From DASZJY01 sp036260255 (GTDB lineage Bacteria > Actinomycetota > Acidimicrobiia > Acidimicrobiales > AC-14), in the NCBI GenBank assembly GCA_036260255.1, contig DATAAF010000096.1:1-59082 (forward strand): 59,082 nucleotides of DNA. The letters are read 5' to 3'. Positions 33,218-41,873 of the stretch are shown here, in pieces. Positions within the stretch are counted from its first letter, which is position 1; each line of letters begins with the position of its first letter. A program made the position numbers and the translations under genes. Under the pieces are notes generated by a model, which saw nothing but the letters and a program-made list of their open reading frames with translations, made no database searches and was not told the DNA's origin.

Positions 33218-35410
33218 GTGACCTCGGGGCCACAGATGGACGTCAAGGGCCAGAGAAAGCCACGAGGTCGCCGCCGGTTCACGGCCGAGGCGCCTGCCCG
33301 GGAGGCGCCGACCGCGCCGGCGGCGGCACCCCCAGTCGCCGAGGAGCCCGGCGAGGAGGCACCCGCGCCCGAGGCCGGCAGCCCGGCGGACCCGGCGGAG
33401 GACGAGCCGGACGTTCTGGCGCGCCAGAAGCGCGAGATCCAACCACTTTCGTCACCCAATTCGTCGGCGGGTGCGTCGCGGCGGGACCGGCTGGCTCGGG
33501 AGCGGGCGGCCGAGGCCGAGGAGATCGAGGCGGCCGCGCTGGCGGGCCGAACGAAGCCCTCGCGACGGGAGCGGCGGGCGGAGAAGCGGGGCCGGCGCAA
33601 GGGCGCCGAGGAGTCGCCGCTGGCGGCGACACCACCCGACGCCGGCGCGCCCCGGGTCGAGCACGAGCCGGTCGGGATGCCTCGGGTCGCCGCTCCCCGC
33701 GCCGCCGCTCCCCGCGCCGGCGCGGCCCACGCCGGCGCCACTGACACCGCCGCCGTCGCCCCCCAGGCCGTCGCCACTCCCGCCACTGAGCCGGCCGAGG
33801 GCGCGGTCGCCGACGCCGGGGCCCCGGACGGCGCCACCGCCGACGCCGAGCCCGAGGATGCCGCCGACGAGGCGCCCGCGGCCGCGGTCGCCGACGCCCA
33901 GGAGGCGGCGCCGTTCGCCCCGTCGCGGCCACCGCCCAGGAGGACGCCACCGCGTCCGCCGACCGCCCCCCCGGGACGGCCTCCGTCCGCCCGCTCGGCG
34001 GCGAGGGCCAAGGTCCTGCGCCAGCGACGCCGGCGGCGGCGGACGATCATCGGTACGACGGTCCTCCTGACCGTCGTCAACCTCCTCGTCGGTGGCGGCT
34101 ACGCCTACTTCCAGTGGCGGCTCGACCAGATCAGCCGCCTCGACGTCCCCGGCCTCACCGACGACGTGCCCGGCGAGGTGATGAACGTCCTCCTCGTCGG
34201 CTCCGACAGCCGCGAGCGCTTGACCGGGGAGGCGGCGGCGCAGGCGGGCAAGGACCAGGTCGAGGGCCAGCGCAGCGACACGATCATGGTGCTGCACGTC
34301 GATCCCCGCCAACGCCGGGCCGCCATCCTCTCGATCCCCCGCGACCTCTACATCCCCATCGCCGGAACCAACCAGTCCGACCGGGTCAACACCGCCTTCG
34401 CCACGGGCGGCCCCGACCGGCTCATCTCCACCCTGACCAACCTCGGCATCCAGGTGAACCACTACGCCGAGGTCGACTTCGTGGGGTTCAAGGAGATCGT
34501 CGACGCGGTGGGGGGCGTCACCGTCTTCCTGTCCCACTGGGCGCGCGACTTCACCAGCGGGCTCGACGTCCCCCGCACAGGGTGCGTCGACCTCGACGGC
34601 ACCCAGGCCCTCGCCTACGTCCGCAGCCGCAACTTCGAGCGCCTGATCGACGGCAAGTGGGTGGCCGACCCCCGTGGTGATCTGGGCCGCATCGAGCGCC
34701 AGCAGGACTTCGTCCGCAAGGTCATGAAGAAGGCAGTGCGGACGGGGATCACGAACCCCATCACCCTCAACCGCCTGATCGGCATCGGGGTACGCAACCT
34801 CACGGTCGACGCCACCATGTCGACCTCCGACATCACCAACGTGGCTCGCCGCTTCCGGTCGGTCAACCCCGACTCCGTCGAGACGCTCGTCCTGCCCACC
34901 ACGCCGCAGCGCATCGAGGGCCAAGACGTCCTGGTCCTCAAGCAGGACGAGGCCCGCGACGAGATCGCCAAGATCAACGGGCTCATGCCCGTTGGCGGCC
35001 CGCCGACGACCCCGCCTGCAGCGCCCACCCCGACGCGGGCTCCCGACCGGCCGCCCACCGATCTCTCCGACGTTCGGCTCCAGGTGCTGAACGGCAACGG
35101 CGCGCGGGGCGCCGCCGGGATTGCCGGCGAGGCACTGAAGGCGGCCGGGTTCACGGTGGCCGGCACCGGTGATGCGGCGACCGCCCCTCGCACCCTCGTC
35201 CGCTACCGACCCGGCCAGCAGGTGCCCGCGCAGATCATCCAGAACGGCCTCGAGACCGGCGCTCAGCTCCGGGAGGACGCCACCCTGAGGAACATCGACG
35301 TGGTCCTCGTGCTTGGAACGGATTACAAGGGCTTCAAGCCCGCCCCGGCCCCGGGCGCCGGGGCGACGAGCCCCCAAGCGCCCCCGACCACCGATGAGCC
35401 GCCCTGCTGA
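33218..35410 (+). CDS. LytR-CpsA-Psr (LCP) family wall-polymer transferase
   Basis: About 730 residues. Residues 1-~270 are a charged, Ala/Pro/Arg-rich cytoplasmic tail. A transmembrane segment (TIIGTTVLLTVVNLLVGGGY, ~275-297) follows. The LCP domain starts near 320: MNVLLVGSDSRE, QRSDTIMVLHVDP, ILSIPRDLYIPI, DRVNTAFATGG, VDLDGTQALAYVRSR and the RIERQQDF block. Residues ~618-710 match the LytR_C domain (LQVLNGNGARGAA). LCP enzymes transfer lipid-linked glycans to peptidoglycan. The N-terminal tail contains an in-frame half copy of the palindromic element at 58013-58127. Confidence 0.93.
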   Translation: MTSGPQMDVKGQRKPRGRRRFTAEAPAREAPTAPAAAPPVAEEPGEEAPAPEAGSPADPAEDEPDVLARQKREIQPLSSPNSSAGASRRDRLARERAAEAEEIEAAALAGRTKPSRRERRAEKRGRRKGAEESPLAATPPDAGAPRVEHEPVGMPRVAAPRAAAPRAGAAHAGATDTAAVAPQAVATPATEPAEGAVADAGAPDGATADAEPEDAADEAPAAAVADAQEAAPFAPSRPPPRRTPPRPPTAPPGRPPSARSAARAKVLRQRRRRRRTIIGTTVLLTVVNLLVGGGYAYFQWRLDQISRLDVPGLTDDVPGEVMNVLLVGSDSRERLTGEAAAQAGKDQVEGQRSDTIMVLHVDPRQRRAAILSIPRDLYIPIAGTNQSDRVNTAFATGGPDRLISTLTNLGIQVNHYAEVDFVGFKEIVDAVGGVTVFLSHWARDFTSGLDVPRTGCVDLDGTQALAYVRSRNFERLIDGKWVADPRGDLGRIERQQDFVRKVMKKAVRTGITNPITLNRLIGIGVRNLTVDATMSTSDITNVARRFRSVNPDSVETLVLPTTPQRIEGQDVLVLKQDEARDEIAKINGLMPVGGPPTTPPAAPTPTRAPDRPPTDLSDVRLQVLNGNGARGAAGIAGEALKAAGFTVAGTGDAATAPRTLVRYRPGQQVPAQIIQNGLETGAQLREDATLRNIDVVLVLGTDYKGFKPAPAPGAGATSPQAPPTTDEPPC
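33411..33462 (-). repeat. Half copy of the palindromic element, inside the LCP gene
   Basis: Read on the minus strand it runs AATTGGGTGACGAAAG, then TGGTTG, a GATCTCGCGC region and CCAGAAC. It matches the left half of the element at 58013-58127 closely (one mismatch over the first 22 bases from AATTG). It is in frame within the LCP tail and encodes about 17 residues there. Confidence 0.7.
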
Positions 35411-37251
35411 TGACCGAGCCGCGCACCGATCGCCGGCCCGTCGCGGTCGTGATCCTGACCTGGAACGCGCTCGCCTTCACCAAGAGGTGCCTGCGCGCGC
35501 TGCGCGAGACCACCGACCACCCTGCTTGGCGGATCGTGGTCGTCGACAACGGCAGCACCGACGGGACGGTCGAGTGGCTGTCGGGCCTCGACTGGATCAC
35601 CCTCATCGGCAACGGCCGGAACCTCGGCTTCACCAAGGCCAACAACATCGGCATCGCCGCCTGCACCCCCGACGAGGACGTCGTCCTCATGAACAACGAC
35701 GTGGTGGTCGTCGACCGCACCTGGCTCAGGCGGATGCAGGACGCCGCCTACTCGGCACCCGCCGTGGGCGTCGTGGGCACCCGTATCGTCGACGGTGAGG
35801 GCGTGCTGATCCACAGCGGCGCGTTCATGCAACCGATCACGCTGCGGGGCCAGCAGATGGCGGGGCCCGAGCTCGATGTGAACCAGTGCGCCCGCGACCG
35901 CGAGGTCGAGTCCGTCGTCTTCGCCCAGGCCTACATCCGGCGGGACTGCCTCGACCGCATCGGCCTCCTCGACGAGCGGCTCTTCGCCTACTTCGAGGAC
36001 AGCGACTACTGCCTCCGAGCCAAACGGGCCGGGCTCAGGGTGCTGTGCTCGGGGACGTTCCGGCCGCCCGTGCACTTCCAGAGCACGAGCACGAGGGAGA
36101 ACAAGGTCGACTTCTGGACGATCTACAACCGCTCCCAGAAGGTGTTCAGGGCGCAGTGGGCCAGGTGGTTGGAGGAAGAGCGGTACGACGGCGAGCTCGT
36201 CTGGCACTCGGTCCTGCACCAGCCTCTCGGCTACGCGGTCCAATCCCGCCGGCTCATGTGGGCGATGCACTTCGCCGGGCTCAAGGTGGCCTATCGCAAC
36301 GCCTACGGTGCCTCCGAGGACCCGCCCAACAACCTGCTGCTCGACGACCTGGTGAAGCGCCGGCCGCGACTCGATGTGCCCCAGCTCGCCCTGTGCCAGG
36401 CCGACGCCTTCGGGCGGGTGCGGGGTCGCACCAAGGTGGGCTGGTCGATGCTCGAGGTCACCGGCCTCCCCCCCGAATGGGTACAGGGGTGCAACGCCAT
36501 GGACGAGGTCTGGGTTCCCGCCACGTTCAACGTGGAGACCTTCCGGCACAGCGGCGTGCGCGTGCCCATCCGGGTGATGCCGTTCGGCGTCGACATCGAC
36601 TACTTCAACCCGGACATCACCGGCTACCGGCCGTCCACCCGGTTCACGTTCCTGTCGGTGTTCGAGTGGGGCGAGCGCAAGGCGCCGGAGCTCCTGCTCC
36701 GAGCATTCGTCGACGAGTTCAAGGACTCCGAGGACGTCCTCCTCCTCCTCTCCGTCTTCAACCGCGACCCCACCGTCGACGTCGAGGCCGAGATCGCCAA
36801 GCTCGAGCTGGCGCCCGGGGCCCCGATCATCGTCATGGTCAACCCGAGTTTCCCCGACCACCAGATGGGGGCGCTGTACCGCTCCGCCGACTGCTTCGTG
36901 CTTCCCACACGGGGCGAGGGTTGGGGTATGCCGGTGCTGGAAGCCATGGCCTGTGGCCTGCCCGCCATCGCCACCGCCTGGAGCGGCCCCGCCGACTTCC
37001 TCACCGACGAGGTGGGCTACCCGTTGGCGATCGAGGGGCTGGTCCCGGCGGAGGCCCGCTGCCCCTACTACGCCGGGTTCGAGTGGGCCCAGCCGGACTA
37101 CGAGCATCTGCGGCATCTCATGCGCCACGTCTTCGTCAACCCCGACGAAGCACGCGCGCGGGGGCTGGCGGCGGCCGCCGAGGTGGCGTCCCGATGGACG
37201 TGGGAGCACAGCGCCCGTCAGGTCCGCGACCGCGTCCTCGAGCTGGGCTAG
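35410..37251 (+). CDS. Two-domain glycosyltransferase (GT2-GT4 fusion)
   Basis: About 613 residues. The GT2 half has VVILTWNALAFTKRCLRAL, VVDNGSTDGTVEW, NLGFTKANNIGI, LMNNDVVVVDRTWL and LDERLFAYFEDSDYCLRA. The GT4 half (from ~310) has VMPFGVDIDYFNP, FLSVFEWGERKAPELLLRAF, and EGWGMPVLEAMACGLPAIAT with the E-x7-E motif. The start overlaps the LCP stop by one base (TGATG), so it is translationally linked to the wall-anchoring enzyme. Two consecutive sugar additions are likely (inference). Confidence 0.88.
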   Translation: MTEPRTDRRPVAVVILTWNALAFTKRCLRALRETTDHPAWRIVVVDNGSTDGTVEWLSGLDWITLIGNGRNLGFTKANNIGIAACTPDEDVVLMNNDVVVVDRTWLRRMQDAAYSAPAVGVVGTRIVDGEGVLIHSGAFMQPITLRGQQMAGPELDVNQCARDREVESVVFAQAYIRRDCLDRIGLLDERLFAYFEDSDYCLRAKRAGLRVLCSGTFRPPVHFQSTSTRENKVDFWTIYNRSQKVFRAQWARWLEEERYDGELVWHSVLHQPLGYAVQSRRLMWAMHFAGLKVAYRNAYGASEDPPNNLLLDDLVKRRPRLDVPQLALCQADAFGRVRGRTKVGWSMLEVTGLPPEWVQGCNAMDEVWVPATFNVETFRHSGVRVPIRVMPFGVDIDYFNPDITGYRPSTRFTFLSVFEWGERKAPELLLRAFVDEFKDSEDVLLLLSVFNRDPTVDVEAEIAKLELAPGAPIIVMVNPSFPDHQMGALYRSADCFVLPTRGEGWGMPVLEAMACGLPAIATAWSGPADFLTDEVGYPLAIEGLVPAEARCPYYAGFEWAQPDYEHLRHLMRHVFVNPDEARARGLAAAAEVASRWTWEHSARQVRDRVLELG

Positions 37252-37281
37252 GGCATGAGCAGACGCGATGCGACGGTGTCC

Positions 37282-37297
37282 CCGCCCTCAGGGGCGG
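37282..37297. terminator. Weak hairpin between two plus-strand genes
   Basis: CCGCCC / GGGCGG with a TCAG loop. An alternative pairing of GTCCCC with GGGGAC spans it. Either could attenuate transcription between the fusion gene and the permease. No U tract. Confidence 0.3.
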
Positions 37298-37311
37298 CGC
37301 CAGGGGACGGC

Positions 37312-37317
37312 TAGCCT
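37312..37317 (+). promoter_or_regulatory. -10 hexamer of a probable leaderless promoter (permease gene)
   Basis: TAGCCT lies 6 nt before GTG 37324, downstream of the weak hairpin. Confidence 0.45.
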
Positions 37318-37323
37318 GCGGCT

Positions 37324-38220
37324 GTGGTACCCCCGGACATCTCCGGCCCGCCAGTGCTCGTGCAGCCGGCCCCGCGGCGCGACGAGCGCCCCTCCATCAG
37401 GGGGATCGCCGACAGCGTCAGGGAGCTGGTCGGGGCCCGCGAGCTGACATGGGCCCTCGTGCGCCGGGAGCTCACCGCCCGGCACCGAGGGACCTTCCTG
37501 GGGATGCTGTGGTCGCTCACCACGCCCCTGCTCTACGTCGCCTTGTACTACTTCATCTTCCGGTTCATCTTCGACGCCAAGGCCGTCGGCGACGCCGTCC
37601 GACCCGACGGGCGGGCGGTCCCCTTCGCCGTGTACTTCTTCGGCGGGCTGGTGATCTGGAACCTCTTCAGCAACGCGGTGGGCACGTCGACCGGGAGCGT
37701 CACCGGGTCCGGGTACCTGCTGAGCAAGGTGTACTTCCCCCGCGCCGTTCTTCCCCTGAGCACCGTGCTCTCGGCGACCGTCACCTTTGCGTTCGAGCTG
37801 GCCGTTCTCTTCGTGGCCACGCTTCTGTTCGCCGGTCTGCCCAGCTTCCACCTGCTGTGGCTGCCGGTCATCATGTCGGTGGTCGTCGTCCTGTCCTTCG
37901 GGCTGGCCCTGCTGCTGTCGGGGGTGACCGTCTTCCTGCGCGACGTCGCCCACTTCATCGGCGTGTTCCTCCAGATGTGGTTCTGGGGAACGCCGATCAT
38001 CTACTCGCTCGACTTCGTCGCCGACCACGGTTGGCTCCGGGAGCTCATCGAGCTGAACCCCATGACCGGCGCCGTCGTCTCCTTCCGCAACGTGGTCATG
38101 CTCAACCGCGCCCCCGACTTCGATCTACTGGCGTACGACGCCGTCGTAGCCCTCGTCGCCCTCGTCGTCGGGGCCGCCCTGTTCAGCCGGTGGCAGCGGA
38201 CGTTCGCGGAGATCGTGTGA
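37324..38220 (+). CDS. Wzm-like polysaccharide ABC transporter permease
   Basis: About 298 residues. It has an N-terminal soluble stretch, then ELTWALVRRELTARHRGTFL leading into about six membrane segments, with KVYFPRAVLPLS, FLRDVAHFIGVFLQMWFWGTPIIYS and ELNPMTGAVVSFRN. It is the second such permease in the window and is paired with the ATPase 13 bp downstream. Start is GTG 37324. Confidence 0.93.
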   Translation: MVPPDISGPPVLVQPAPRRDERPSIRGIADSVRELVGARELTWALVRRELTARHRGTFLGMLWSLTTPLLYVALYYFIFRFIFDAKAVGDAVRPDGRAVPFAVYFFGGLVIWNLFSNAVGTSTGSVTGSGYLLSKVYFPRAVLPLSTVLSATVTFAFELAVLFVATLLFAGLPSFHLLWLPVIMSVVVVLSFGLALLLSGVTVFLRDVAHFIGVFLQMWFWGTPIIYSLDFVADHGWLRELIELNPMTGAVVSFRNVVMLNRAPDFDLLAYDAVVALVALVVGAALFSRWQRTFAEIV

Positions 38221-38233
38221 GGCGCGTCGAGCC

Positions 38234-39454
38234 GTGAGTGACATCGCCATCACGTGCGCAGGCGTCTGGAAGAGCTATCGCATCTATCACCAACGGGCGC
38301 ACACGCTGAAGGAGAGAATTCTCGCACGGGGCCACCGCTACGAGGACTTCTGGGCGTTGAAGGGCGTCGACTTGGAGGTGCCCGCCGGGACGACCGTCGG
38401 CGTCATCGGGCCCAACGGCTCGGGCAAGTCGACCCTCCTCAAGACGATGGCCCGCATCCTCACCCCCAACCGGGGGCGGGTGACCGTCAACGGCACCGTC
38501 TCCCCCCTTCTCGAAATCGGCACGGGCTTCCATCCCGAGCTCACCGGACGGGAGAACGTCTTCCTCGGTGGGACCCTGCTCGGTGAGAGCAGGCGGGCGG
38601 TGGAGCGCCGCTACGATGACATCGTCGCCTTCGCCGGGATCGAGCCGTTCATGGACATCCCGGTGAAGAACTACTCCAGTGGCATGTACGCGCGCCTCGC
38701 CTTCGCCGTGGCCATCAGCGTCGACCCGGAGATCCTCATCGTCGACGAGGTCCTCTCGGTGGGCGACGAAGAGTTCCAGCTGCGCTGCTACGAGCGCATC
38801 GCCGAGCTGCGGGCCCAGGGCCGGACGATCGTCCTCGTCTCCCACAGCCTGCCCACCATCCGCACGATGTGCACGACCGCAGTCTGGATCGACGCCGGCA
38901 CGGTGCGAGCGGTCGGCAGGGCCGCCGACGTGGTCGCCGACTACCTCGCCGACGTGCACCACGAGACGTCGAGCCCGCAGGCCCCGGGGCCCTCCGGCCG
39001 CCGCTACGGCTCGGGAGAGGCAGAGGTGCTCGACATCTCGGTCCGCGACGAGCAGGGAGCGGTTGCCGAAGCATTCGTCACCGGCGACCCGATGACCATC
39101 CGCGTCGTGTACCGCCTCAACCGGGAGGTGGAGAGCGCGGTGTGCAGCATCGGCGTGCTGCGGTCCGAGAACCTCGCCTACGTCTTCGGGCAGAACTCCG
39201 CTCAGGCCGGTGTCGCGCTCGAGCCGTCGGGAGAGGGCATCGTCGAGCTCACCGTCCCTCGGCTGCCTCTTCTCACGGGGCACTACCTGCTCACCGTCGC
39301 CCTCCACGACGAGGCGGCCAACCTCATGTACGACTGCCACGACCGCCGTCACTCCTTCAGCGTCGCCGCCGACCCGGCGTTGCCGATCGAAGGCGGCATC
39401 GTCCACGTGGCCGCCGAGTGGAAGGCCCGCCCCGCACCGGTGCCCGTGCGATGA
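38234..39454 (+). CDS. Wzt-like polysaccharide ABC transporter ATP-binding protein
   Basis: About 406 residues from GTG 38234. Walker A is GPNGSGKST near residue 65; VKNYSSGMYARLAFAVA is the signature; Walker B is ILIVDEVLSVGDEE; VLVSHSLPTIR is the H-loop. Residues ~255-400 are the C-terminal Wzt-type beta domain (GSGEAEVLDISVRDEQG...GHYLLTVALHD) that recognises the glycan end in Wzt proteins. It is a complete counterpart of the truncated ATPase at 1-1007. Its stop overlaps the next ATG. Confidence 0.93.
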   Translation: MSDIAITCAGVWKSYRIYHQRAHTLKERILARGHRYEDFWALKGVDLEVPAGTTVGVIGPNGSGKSTLLKTMARILTPNRGRVTVNGTVSPLLEIGTGFHPELTGRENVFLGGTLLGESRRAVERRYDDIVAFAGIEPFMDIPVKNYSSGMYARLAFAVAISVDPEILIVDEVLSVGDEEFQLRCYERIAELRAQGRTIVLVSHSLPTIRTMCTTAVWIDAGTVRAVGRAADVVADYLADVHHETSSPQAPGPSGRRYGSGEAEVLDISVRDEQGAVAEAFVTGDPMTIRVVYRLNREVESAVCSIGVLRSENLAYVFGQNSAQAGVALEPSGEGIVELTVPRLPLLTGHYLLTVALHDEAANLMYDCHDRRHSFSVAADPALPIEGGIVHVAAEWKARPAPVPVR

Positions 39455-39918
39455 CCCCCGAGACCGCGGTCCCCAAGATGATGACGAGGGTCGAGTCGAC
39501 TCTCTTGCGCGCCGTGCGAGGAGGTGAAGGCCCGGGGGCCCCGGGGCCGCTCTTCGTCTACGCCGAGGGCGACGACGACCTGGGCATCGCCCACCTCCGC
39601 GATCCCGCCACGATCCGGGTGGAGTTCCACTCCGGGTCCGACCGGCCCGTCGTGGGCCCGGCCATCCGGTTCGCCAAGCGGGCGGTGCGGCGCCTCCTGC
39701 GATGGTACGTGACGCCGATGTGGGAGCAGCAGAACCGGTTCAACCACGCCCTTCTCGACATGCTCGAGAAGTTGCGGCTCCAGAACGAGACCCTGCGCGC
39801 CGAGCTCGACGAGCTTCGCCGGCGAGAACCGACGGCCCAGGACGGCGGCGCGGTGGGCCCGCCCAGTGACGGGCGCGCGCCCGACGGGGCCCCCGCGCCG
39901 GTTGACGTTCGCGGGTAA
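39451..39918 (+). CDS. Hypothetical glycan-locus protein
   Basis: About 155 residues from ATG 39451 (ATGA overlap). LFVYAEGDDDLGIAHLRDP is followed by a basic amphipathic region (RFAKRAVRRLLRWYVTPMWEQQ) and a short coiled coil (MLEKLRLQNETLRAELDELRR). No family recognised. Such small helical proteins next to Wzt can act as membrane-peripheral or chain-length factors, but nothing here proves it. Confidence 0.65.
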   Translation: MTPETAVPKMMTRVESTLLRAVRGGEGPGAPGPLFVYAEGDDDLGIAHLRDPATIRVEFHSGSDRPVVGPAIRFAKRAVRRLLRWYVTPMWEQQNRFNHALLDMLEKLRLQNETLRAELDELRRREPTAQDGGAVGPPSDGRAPDGAPAPVDVRG

Positions 39919-39928
39919 CAAGGGTCAA

Positions 39929-41083
39929 ATGGGGCCGCTCATGGCGAGGATGGTGTCGTACGCCCAGAACGCGGAGGACGTTCTCCTCGACCGTCTCTTC
40001 GCGAGGGGGTTGAAGGGCTTCTACATCGACGTCGGGGCGATGGACCCCGTCCACAACTCGGTCACCAAGCACTTCTACGACCTCGGTTGGAGGGGCATCA
40101 ACGTCGAGCCCGCCGAGGAGCCGTTTCGCCGGCTGCGAGAGGTGCGGACGCGCGATGTCAACCTCGGCGTCGGAGTGTCGGACGAGGCGGGCACCCTCAC
40201 CTTCTACGAGGCGCCACCCGACACGGGCGACTCGACGTTCTCGGCCGAGCACGCCGCTCGCCACCGCGCCAGCGGCGTCGTCTTCTCGGAGCGCTCCGTC
40301 CCCGTCGTGACCCTCGCCCAGGTGTGCGAGGACCACGTCGAGGACGAGATCGACTTCGTCTCCGTGGACGTCGAAGGCCACGAAGACCGCGTGGTGGCCG
40401 GGGCCGATTGGAAGCGGTGGCGGCCCCGCGTCGTCCTCATCGAGGCGACCGAGCCGGGAACGACGGTCCCGAGCCATGACCGATGGGAGCCGACACTGCT
40501 CGAGGCGGACTATCTCTTCGCCGCGTTCGACGGCCTCAACCGCTACTACGTCAGGGCGGAGGACGCCCAGCTGCTGGATGCCCTGCGTACCCCGGTCAAC
40601 GTCTTCGACGACTACGAGCCATTCCGCTATGTGCAGCCACTGCAAGAGCTGCGTCAGGGCTACGAGACGTCGCAGCGCCATCTGGTGGCGGCTCGAGCCT
40701 TCAACGAGACGTTGTGGCACGAGTACAACGACCTGCTCCAGGAGCACGCGGAGCTTGAGCCCGAGCTGAGCATGCTGCAAGCCGAGTTCGAGCGCCTCTA
40801 CCGCTCGCTGGCGAACACGCGGGCGCACTACGAGGCCTTGAACACGGCGATCGAGGCGGCGCAGTCGCAGTACGAGCCGCTCGCCCGGGCCGCCGGAGAG
40901 GTCCGAGCCCAGGCGGAGGCGATCCACGCCCTCTTCGAGGGCATCTCCCCGGGCGGGCTCGGCGTCGCCCGCCGGCTGACCCGCCTCTCGGGCCGGTTCC
41001 CCGGCGCAGCGAAGACGGTGACGCGCACCGCCCGTATCGCCCTCGCCGCCAGGCGCAAGCTGTCTCAGGTGGGCGGCGGCTGA
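39929..41083 (+). CDS. FkbM-family methyltransferase with coiled-coil C terminus
   Basis: About 384 residues from ATG 39929; ATG 39941 is equally possible. SYAQNAEDVLLDRLF and FYIDVGAMDPVHNSVTKHFY are the opening of the FkbM-type SAM fold; VVTLAQVCEDHVEDEIDFVSVDVEGHE is its later motif. Residues ~200-330 are long heptad-rich helices (ELMxxL-like). FkbM methyltransferases often O-methylate sugars; the coiled coil may set the length of the chain or bind the polymer machinery (inference). It is the third gene after the exporter permease. Confidence 0.88.
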   Translation: MGPLMARMVSYAQNAEDVLLDRLFARGLKGFYIDVGAMDPVHNSVTKHFYDLGWRGINVEPAEEPFRRLREVRTRDVNLGVGVSDEAGTLTFYEAPPDTGDSTFSAEHAARHRASGVVFSERSVPVVTLAQVCEDHVEDEIDFVSVDVEGHEDRVVAGADWKRWRPRVVLIEATEPGTTVPSHDRWEPTLLEADYLFAAFDGLNRYYVRAEDAQLLDALRTPVNVFDDYEPFRYVQPLQELRQGYETSQRHLVAARAFNETLWHEYNDLLQEHAELEPELSMLQAEFERLYRSLANTRAHYEALNTAIEAAQSQYEPLARAAGEVRAQAEAIHALFEGISPGGLGVARRLTRLSGRFPGAAKTVTRTARIALAARRKLSQVGGG

Positions 41084-41120
41084 CGCCGACGACCGTACCG
41101 CGTTCGGGCCGCACGACCGG

Positions 41121-41870
41121 TCACGACACGTGCAACCAGTTCTGCCGGGCGGCGTGCTCTGACAGCCCGCGGTCGGGCTCGCAGCGGTAACCGAGGGCCT
41201 GGAACGCGTCCTTGTGGTACTCGGCGATGGCCCGGGCGTGACCGGCGAGGACGAGGTCCCGCCACAGCCCTGGCTGGCCCTGCCAGAAGTGTTGGTTGGG
41301 ACAGGTCGGGCGCAGCTTCTCGATGCGGCAGCTGTCGATGACATCGCGCATAGCGGCGCCGGGCGCCACCCCTATCGTCTCGACCAGTCGTTCGAGCTGA
41401 CCCACGGGATCGCGGACCACGTCCTCGTAGCGGACCCGCAGCACGGCCGGATCGGCCCACCACTCGGGGGTGACGGAGAGCAGGGCGGCGGCCCGCCGGC
41501 TCTGGGCGTAGCGCAGGAACACGTCGCTCTGGGGGTCGGCGCCGGTGAGGGCCGCCTCGTTGCCGCCCTCCCCCTCCAGCCACCGCCGGGTGAGGGGTTC
41601 GCGGGGTGCGAAGTGAAGGATCGAGACGAGGACGTCGAGCGGGTGGCGTGCCGAGCTCACCACGACGAACCGGCGGTCCCGGAGCGTGCCGACGAGCGGT
41701 TCGACGTGGTGCCAGTGGATCTGGACGACGACGCCGGGGGGGAGCTGGTCCCAATCGAGGTCGGCTGGGTTGTGCACGGCGGTCTCCGGCACGCCGTACA
41801 TCCGGCTGAGGAGGTAACGCAGCCACGTGTTACCGGTGCGAGGCGTGCTGACGATGGCCAGTCTGACCAT
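41121..41870 (-). CDS. Sulfotransferase-family protein
   Basis: 249 residues. STPRTGNTWLRYLLSRM (9-25) is the 5'-phosphosulfate loop of PAPS-dependent sulfotransferases, and VVSSARHPLDVLVSIL holds the 3'-phosphate-binding Arg/Ser pair; RYEDVVRDP matches the later family motif. It would transfer sulfate from PAPS to a hydroxyl, probably of the glycan. It is the last gene of a five-gene minus-strand run of methyltransferases and a double GT4. The gap to the gene upstream is 3 bp. Confidence 0.85.
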   Translation of the reverse strand: MVRLAIVSTPRTGNTWLRYLLSRMYGVPETAVHNPADLDWDQLPPGVVVQIHWHHVEPLVGTLRDRRFVVVSSARHPLDVLVSILHFAPREPLTRRWLEGEGGNEAALTGADPQSDVFLRYAQSRRAAALLSVTPEWWADPAVLRVRYEDVVRDPVGQLERLVETIGVAPGAAMRDVIDSCRIEKLRPTCPNQHFWQGQPGLWRDLVLAGHARAIAEYHKDAFQALGYRCEPDRGLSEHAARQNWLHVS

Positions 41871-41873
41871 GTA

